64,000 bases of DNA from the NCBI RefSeq assembly GCF_028369105.1, contig NZ_JAQNDO010000001.1, forward strand, positions 6,163,501-6,227,500, in the 5' to 3' direction. The position numbers were made by a program, and so were the translations under genes. Positions 59,148 to 64,000 of the stretch are shown piece by piece (positions within the stretch are counted from its first letter, which is position 1; every line of letters begins with the position of its first letter). The stretch is from Polyangium mundeleinium. Its GTDB lineage: Bacteria; Myxococcota_A; Polyangia; Polyangiales; Polyangiaceae. The notes under the pieces were generated by a model. It made no database searches and was not told the origin of the DNA. It saw nothing but the letters and a program-made list of their open reading frames with translations.

Positions 59148-60434
59148 CTAAAGCAAGATTTCGCGCACGACCTGCCCGCCGTCCGTGAGGGTGATCGGGC
59201 GGCCGCCCGGGGACGGGACCGTCTCCAACGGATCGAGGCCCATCGCCGAGGTGATCGTGGCAAACAGGTCGGCCACGGGCACCGGCCGCTCGACCACCTT
59301 TTCACCTTGCGCGTCCGTCGCGCCGAGCGTGATCCCGCCGCGTACGCCGCCGCCCGCGAGCACGGCGCTCCACGCGGCGGGGTGGTGATCCCGCCCGCCC
59401 CGCCCATTGAGGCGTGGTGTCCGTCCGAACTCGCCCATCCACACGACGAGCGTGCGATCGAGCTTGCCGCGCTCGGCGAGGTCGCGGAGCAGCGCGCTCA
59501 TGGCGGGATCGAGCACGCCCATCAGCCGCTTCGTGCGCTCGAAGTTGTCCTCGTGCGTGTCCCAGCCGTCGAGCGAGACCTCGACGAACGGCACGCCCGC
59601 CTCGACGAGCCGCCGCGCCGCGAGGCAGCCGCGCCCGAACGCCGTGTCGCCGTAGGCCTCGCGCACGGCCGCGGGCTCGCTCGACACGTCGAACGCGGCC
59701 GCGGCCGGCGATCGCATCATCCGGACGGCTTGCGTGAACACGGCGCGCCGCTCGGCCACCGCGGCGCTCTGCGTCTCTTTTTCGAACGAGTCCTCCAGCA
59801 TCCCGAGGGCCGCGCGCCGCCGATCGAACCGCGCGGCCGAGACGCCCGGCCCGTATGCCATGTCCTCGGGTGGTCGCCCCGGCTCGCGCACCACGAACGG
59901 ACCATGCGCGCGCCCGAAAAACCCGCCGCCCGCGCTCGGCCCGCCGAGGCTCACGAAGGCGGGCAGCTCCGCCTTGGGATCGCCGCGTCGCGCGCTCACC
60001 CATGCGCCGAGGGCAGGGTGATCAACGGTCGGATTGGGGATGTGCCCGGTATGGCCGAGCTGCCGGGCGCGCTCGTGGCTGCCCTCGCGGCTCGTCATGC
60101 CGCGCAGGATCACGAGCCGGTGCGCCTCGGCGGCGACGCGGGGCAGATGCTCGCAGATCGACACGCCCTTGGCGCGGGTCTTGATGGCGCGGAACGGCCC
60201 GGCGTCCTTCGTGCCCGGCTTCGGGTCGAACGTATCCACGTGGCTCGGCCCGCCGTTCATCCAGAGCACGATACAGGCATCCGCGCGGGGTTTTGTGGGG
60301 GTCGCGCTCGCTTCGGCCGCGCGCGCCTCGGGCGCCACGAGCCATCGCCGCGCGAGCCACGCCCCGAGCCCTCCGAGCCCTGCCTGCAGGAGGCGCCGGC
60401 GATCGATCGTCACGGGTTTGTCTTGGGTCTCCAT
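59148..60434 (-). CDS. DUF1501 family exported protein
   Basis: A 428-residue member of the DUF1501 (sulfatase-superfamily-like) proteins. It has a Tat-type signal (IDRRRLLQAGLGGLGAWLAR), then IVLWMNGGPSHVDTFDPKPG, ICEHLPRVAAEAHRLVILRG, and TLVVWMGEFGRTPRLNGRGG with RDHHP near the C-terminus, which correspond to the metal-binding positions of the alkaline-phosphatase superfamily. The ATG at 60434 has GGAGG 5 bases upstream. It follows the DUF1549/1553 gene by 14 bases; this gene pair is widespread in Planctomycetes and some other bacteria. Function unknown. Confidence 0.9.
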   Translation of the reverse strand: METQDKPVTIDRRRLLQAGLGGLGAWLARRWLVAPEARAAEASATPTKPRADACIVLWMNGGPSHVDTFDPKPGTKDAGPFRAIKTRAKGVSICEHLPRVAAEAHRLVILRGMTSREGSHERARQLGHTGHIPNPTVDHPALGAWVSARRGDPKAELPAFVSLGGPSAGGGFFGRAHGPFVVREPGRPPEDMAYGPGVSAARFDRRRAALGMLEDSFEKETQSAAVAERRAVFTQAVRMMRSPAAAAFDVSSEPAAVREAYGDTAFGRGCLAARRLVEAGVPFVEVSLDGWDTHEDNFERTKRLMGVLDPAMSALLRDLAERGKLDRTLVVWMGEFGRTPRLNGRGGRDHHPAAWSAVLAGGGVRGGITLGATDAQGEKVVERPVPVADLFATITSAMGLDPLETVPSPGGRPITLTDGGQVVREILL

Positions 60435-60448
60435 GGCGTCCTCCGGTC

Positions 60449-62212
60449 TCAGTGCTGGAAAGCGAATTCGCTCGAATCGAGCAGCGTCCAGAACAGATCC
60501 TCGTAGGCCCGGTCGCGCGGCGTCTTCGCGACCCAGCCTCGTTTTTTGCCGATTTTCCCGAGCGGACCCGAGCCGTTCGGCGGCGCGGCGTGTTCTTCGG
60601 AAGCCGCCGCGGCCTCGTCGAGGAACTGCACCCAACGGGAAATCTCCTCGGCCGTCGGCCTGCGCGAGAGCGTGCGCAGGTAAAGCGCCTCGATCTTGGC
60701 CGCGTCGCCGCCCGGCATCACGAGCACGTCCGCGAGCGCGCCGCCCGAGAGCGCGGTCGACCCATAGCCGACGAGCGGGCCATTCAGGAGCAAGAGCGCC
60801 TGCGGGATCGTCCCGTCGAACTCCGCGCGCGCGCCATCCTCGTCGACGTCGAACACGAACCGGAAGCGCTCGCGCATCTTCGCCCGCAGCGCGTCGGCCC
60901 GCTCGCCGAGCGTGTCCTCGATCCACGGATCGAGGCGCGTCGCCGCGAGAACCGCGTCGAGCAGCACCGGCGCCGGCAAACGACGCGGGGCAAACGCCGC
61001 AAACGTCGCCTCCGCCGCGGGTGGTCCTGCCGCGAGCCCGTAGGCGCGCGTCGCGCAAACGGTCCGCAAGAGCCGCTTGAGATCGTGACCGTGCTCCACG
61101 AAATCGGCGGCGAGCGCGTCGAGCACGGCCTTCGCGCGGGGCGGGTTCGAGGGGCGCAAATCATCGACGGGCTCGACGAATCCATGTCCGAAAAAGAGCC
61201 CCCATACACGATTGACGAGCGCCTTGCCAAACCAGGGGTTCGTCGGGGAGGTGATCCACGCGGCGAGCTCGGCCCGCGGCACCTCGCCGGCAAGCGCGGT
61301 CCCGTCGAGCGCGGCCGGGGCGAGGGTGGCGATCTCGCGCGCCTCGTCCGTCGCCTTTTTCCCGGGCCGCCCGCGCTTGCCGTCCTCGACCTCGAAGGCG
61401 CGGGCCATGCCTTTTTCCTTCTCCTCGACGGGTTTGACGCGGGTCCGCGCGAAGGCCGCGGCGAAACGGCGGAAGTCCGTGGTCGTCCAGTTCTCGGTCT
61501 TGTGGTCGTGGCATTGCGCGCACTGGATCTGCACGCCGAGGAACGTGCGCGCGGTGGCGCCCGCAAGGTCCTCGACGCCGCCCCGATACTGCACAATCCA
61601 GTTCGTCGCGCCGTTCACGCCCTCGGCCTCGGCCTCGGCGGCCGCGTTCTGCGCGGCCATGCGGCGCTCGCGGGCGGGGCCGCCGGGGCTGCTTTTCCCG
61701 GTCGCCCCGACGAGTTCGCGCACGACGTGATCCCAGGGCGTGTTGTCGGCAAACCGCGCCCGCAGCCAGGCCCGGAACGCGGCCCGGTCGACGAGGTTTC
61801 CCTTCGCGTCGTCACGGAGGAGGACGTCTTCCCAGTACGCGGCCCAGCGCTCGGCGAAATGCGGGCTCGCGAGCAGCGCGTCGACGGCCCGCGCGCGTTT
61901 GTCCGGCGCGGGATCGGCGAGGAAACTCGTGACGACCTCGGGCGGCGGCAACGTGCCCACGAGATCGAGCCACGCGCGGCGGAGAAACTGGGCGTCCGTG
62001 GCAGGTTTGGCCGGAGATACGCCCGCGGCCTTCCATTCGGCCTCGAGGAGAGCGTCGACGCGCTGGGGGATGTCGGTCGTCGCGGGCGCCGTGGCCGCGT
62101 CTTTCCGTGGAGCCGAGGGCGTGGCAGACGGGGAGGGGAGACCGCCCGCGCCGCCCCCCGAGCAAGCGGAGAGCAAGGCGAGCGCGACCCAAGCCGAGGT
62201 CCGTCGAAGCAT
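60449..62212 (-). CDS. DUF1549/DUF1553 (PSCyt2/PSD1) lipoprotein
   Basis: A 587-residue exported lipoprotein (SAWVALALLSAC lipobox). The DUF1549 half (~50-260) begins PQRVDALLEAEWKAAGVSP and includes FLRRAWLDLVGTLPPPEVVT, RWAAYWEDVLL and TFLGVQIQCAQCHDHKTENW with a CxxCH motif that could bind haem or zinc. The DUF1553 half (~330-580) includes WFGKALVNRVWGLFFGHGFV and PVDDLRPSNPP, ending FWTLLDSSEFAFQH. The N-terminal cytochrome domain found in planctomycete homologues is absent. It is cotranscribed with the DUF1501 gene. The role of this pair is unknown. Confidence 0.9.
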   Translation of the reverse strand: MLRRTSAWVALALLSACSGGGAGGLPSPSATPSAPRKDAATAPATTDIPQRVDALLEAEWKAAGVSPAKPATDAQFLRRAWLDLVGTLPPPEVVTSFLADPAPDKRARAVDALLASPHFAERWAAYWEDVLLRDDAKGNLVDRAAFRAWLRARFADNTPWDHVVRELVGATGKSSPGGPARERRMAAQNAAAEAEAEGVNGATNWIVQYRGGVEDLAGATARTFLGVQIQCAQCHDHKTENWTTTDFRRFAAAFARTRVKPVEEKEKGMARAFEVEDGKRGRPGKKATDEAREIATLAPAALDGTALAGEVPRAELAAWITSPTNPWFGKALVNRVWGLFFGHGFVEPVDDLRPSNPPRAKAVLDALAADFVEHGHDLKRLLRTVCATRAYGLAAGPPAAEATFAAFAPRRLPAPVLLDAVLAATRLDPWIEDTLGERADALRAKMRERFRFVFDVDEDGARAEFDGTIPQALLLLNGPLVGYGSTALSGGALADVLVMPGGDAAKIEALYLRTLSRRPTAEEISRWVQFLDEAAAASEEHAAPPNGSGPLGKIGKKRGWVAKTPRDRAYEDLFWTLLDSSEFAFQH

Positions 62213-62420
62213 GAAGGGCCGCCCAAGCAGGACCAATGCCAGCCCGAGCCTCCCTGAAAACGCGGCCTTTTGGGGGCGCGTGGCCTGCGGACGGCCTGCC
62301 GCGCGCCCGAGCGGTGCGGCGGACGCTCCGCGGGAGCACGGGAGCCACGCGGATTTCGATTGCAGCCGCGGCCTCGCGGCCGAAAAGGAATCCCGCATCT
62401 ACGTTGGAGAGGAGCAAGTC

Positions 62421-62837
62421 ATGAAGATTTTGTACACGACGGCGGGGACGGCGACGAACGGGCGCGAGGGGCGCGTCAAGACGGAGGACGGCAAGTTCGA
62501 CCTCCAGCTCAGCCTGCCGAAGAGCGTGGGCGGGCCGGGCGGGGAGGGGACGAACCCCGAGCAGCTCTTCTCGATGGGCTACTCGGCCTGCTTCGGCGGC
62601 GCGCTCGCCCTCGTCGCCCGCATGCAGAAGGTGCAGACCGGGCCCGTGCAGATCGAGGCCAGGGTCTCGCTCGGCCAGGATGAGAGCGGCGGCTTCGGCC
62701 TCGCCGTGGAGCTCATCGGCCACATCCCGAACCTCCCGCGCGAGCAGGCCGAGGCGCTGATGCACGCGGCGCACCAGGTTTGCCCGTACTCCAAGGCCAC
62801 GCGCGGCAACATCGAAGTCAAGCTCTCCGTCGCCTGA
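62421..62837 (+). CDS. ohr: Organic hydroperoxide resistance protein (Ohr/OsmC family)
   Basis: A 138-residue thiol peroxidase that reduces organic hydroperoxides. The peroxidatic Cys is in FSMGYSACFGGALALVA and the resolving Cys in AHQVCPYSKATRGNIEV; the catalytic Arg is in ATNGREGRVKTEDGKF. PKSVGGPGGEGTNPEQLF is typical of Ohr rather than OsmC. AGGAG lies 6 bases before the ATG at 62421. Ohr is usually controlled by a MarR-type OhrR, but no such gene is adjacent. It is divergent from the DUF1549/1553 operon. Confidence 0.93.
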   Translation: MKILYTTAGTATNGREGRVKTEDGKFDLQLSLPKSVGGPGGEGTNPEQLFSMGYSACFGGALALVARMQKVQTGPVQIEARVSLGQDESGGFGLAVELIGHIPNLPREQAEALMHAAHQVCPYSKATRGNIEVKLSVA

Positions 62838-62905
62838 CGTCTCGATCGGGGCGTGGATCCGCGGCCGACACTGGCCACGCGGAGGCCACGCCCCACAGAC
62901 GTCGC

Positions 62906-63136
62906 ATGAACAAACGCCCCAAGGATCCCGGCCGAACCGAGCCCGCGCACGCCGACGAGAAGGCCCAGCGGCGCTCGGCCGAGTCGCAGCACGGCGGGAT
63001 TTCCTCCGAGGAGAGCGCGCGCCGGGACGAGACCGGCGAGAACCCCGGCGGCACACACCAGGGAGGTCGGTCGGGCCCGGGGGGGTCCGGTCCGAATGGC
63101 CATGGCGCATCGAGCGACGAGGACGGCGGGTTCTGA
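62906..63136 (+). CDS. Small hydrophilic protein
   Basis: A 76-residue protein without hydrophobic segments, rich in Gly, Ser, Glu, Arg and His (RRSAESQHGGISSEESARRD, GGRSGPGGSGPNGHGASSDE), so it should be disordered. It starts 68 bases after the Ohr stop and overlaps the DUF488 gene by 41 bases, an unusually long overlap suggesting coupling. It resembles small stress-induced hydrophilic proteins in composition only. Function unknown. Confidence 0.5.
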   Translation: MNKRPKDPGRTEPAHADEKAQRRSAESQHGGISSEESARRDETGENPGGTHQGGRSGPGGSGPNGHGASSDEDGGF

Positions 63137-63542
63137 GACGCTCGGCCGCTCGGCCGCGCGCCTGCCCCTGAAGACGAAGCGCTGGAACGAGCCCGTCGAG
63201 CCGGACGACGGGCTGCGTGTCCTCGTGTGCCGCTTTCGCCCGCGTGGCGTGCGCAAGGAGGACGAGACCTGGGATCTCTGGGCGAAGAACCTGGGCCCGA
63301 GCCGCGAGCTACTCGCCGCGTTCCAGGGCAAGAGCGGCCCGCCGCTTCCGTGGAAGGACTTTGCGCGGCAGTACCGGGCCGAAATGAAGGCCGAGCGCGA
63401 CCTCATCCGCTCGCTCGCCGAGCGCCTCCGCCTCGGGGAGCGGATGACCTTGCTTTGCTCGTCGTCGTGCGTCGATCCGGGTCGATGTCACCGGACGTTG
63501 CTCGCCGGGCTCCTGGAGCACGACGCGGCCGCGAGGGCCTGA
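63096..63542 (+). CDS. DUF488 family protein
   Basis: A 148-residue protein of the DUF488 family. LPLKTKRWNEPVEPDDGLRV, VCRFRPRGVRKEDETWDLWA, KNLGPSRELLAAF, WKDFARQYRAEMKAERDLI and MTLLCSSSCVDPGRCHRTLL with its Cys/His set are the characteristic blocks; the last resembles a metal or active-site motif. The family's biochemical role is not settled. The start is ATG at 63096 or 63102. It is the last protein gene before the convergent rRNA terminator, and its 3' end is 18 bases from that hairpin. Confidence 0.88.
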   Translation: MAMAHRATRTAGSETLGRSAARLPLKTKRWNEPVEPDDGLRVLVCRFRPRGVRKEDETWDLWAKNLGPSRELLAAFQGKSGPPLPWKDFARQYRAEMKAERDLIRSLAERLRLGERMTLLCSSSCVDPGRCHRTLLAGLLEHDAAARA

Positions 63543-63559
63543 CGCCGGGGGATGGAACG

Positions 63560-63593
63560 AAAAAGGCCCGCGTGAGAAAACCTCACGCGGGCC
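63560..63593 (-). terminator. Intrinsic terminator after the 23S rRNA
   Basis: A 12-bp perfect stem (GGCCCGCGTGAG with its complement) around a five-base loop, followed on the minus strand by five T residues. It lies just over 100 bases beyond the 23S 3' end. On the plus strand no T tract follows, so it mainly stops rRNA transcription, although the hairpin lies only 22 bases after the DUF488 stop. Confidence 0.88.
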
Positions 63594-63697
63594 TGAAGGC
63601 TCCGGACAACGGAATGTAGTGCGTCTCGTTGCTGCGTTCGCGCGCGCCGGCTCGTCATCCGAGCTCTGGGCACGCCTCTCGACGTTTGCCTCAAAGG

Positions 63698-64000
<303 letters not shown>

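Overview
The window is a high-GC chromosomal segment from a myxobacterium, most likely of the Polyangiales (Sorangium/Polyangium side). The evidence is the composition, the many lipoproteins with Gly/Ser-rich linkers behind the lipobox, a MYXO-CTERM-like C-terminus, an AgmX/PglI-type C-terminal domain, choice-of-anchor-L surface proteins, very large Ser/Thr kinases and AAA-TPR signalling ATPases, and several ECF sigma factors with a membrane partner encoded next door. It ends inside the 3' part of a 23S rRNA gene on the minus strand. No tRNA, CRISPR array, prophage, transposase or plasmid gene was seen.

Layout. 1-4.7 kb: the N-terminal part of a molybdopterin oxidoreductase, lipoproteins, a DUF2243 membrane operon and endonuclease III. 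4.7-14.6 kb: signalling, with a Ser/Thr kinase-AAA-TPR protein, a haem-oxygenase-like protein fused to a PilZ-like domain, a glutathione S-transferase and an AAA-TPR protein ending in a degenerate histidine-kinase ATPase domain. 14.6-17.4 kb: a TetR/VOC divergent pair, a lipoprotein and a LysR regulator. 17.4-23 kb: RNA repair and electron transfer, with KptA, a five-haem lipoprotein cytochrome and its coupled partner, and an RtcB operon led by an RbfA-like gene and a possible leader peptide. 23.5-29 kb: an RND efflux pair divergent from its LysR regulator, with a palindromic operator on the regulator's start codon. 29-34.5 kb: a PhoD-like phosphatase without an export signal, an RsbR-like PAS-STAS protein, a His-rich polytopic membrane protein and a polyproline outer-membrane protein. 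35.4-40 kb: an ECF sigma/membrane-partner pair, two tandem choice-of-anchor-L lipoproteins and a secreted QGE-repeat protein. 40-54.7 kb: a kinase-PDZ-membrane-GAF-cyclase-like receptor, two P450s, a truncated haemoglobin, a phospholipase C-type phosphoesterase, an MFS exporter, several lipoproteins and an RNA-repair-type HAD protein. 55-57.6 kb: a second sigma/partner pair followed by a lipoprotein sharing the partner's Cys-rich module. 57.6-63.5 kb: VOC and ECF sigma genes, a DUF1501 plus DUF1549/1553 operon, an Ohr/OsmC peroxidase and a DUF488 protein, then the rRNA terminator and 23S rRNA.

Three things stand out. A family of about 330-370 bp non-coding repeats built from paired perfect hairpins occurs four times at gene ends, and one copy truncates a coding sequence. 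The RtcB RNA ligase is translationally coupled to an RbfA-like ribosome-maturation protein, with KptA a few kilobases away. Several signalling proteins carry degenerate enzyme domains: two cyclase-like domains and one histidine-kinase-like domain. No search could be run, so family names rest on motif recognition.
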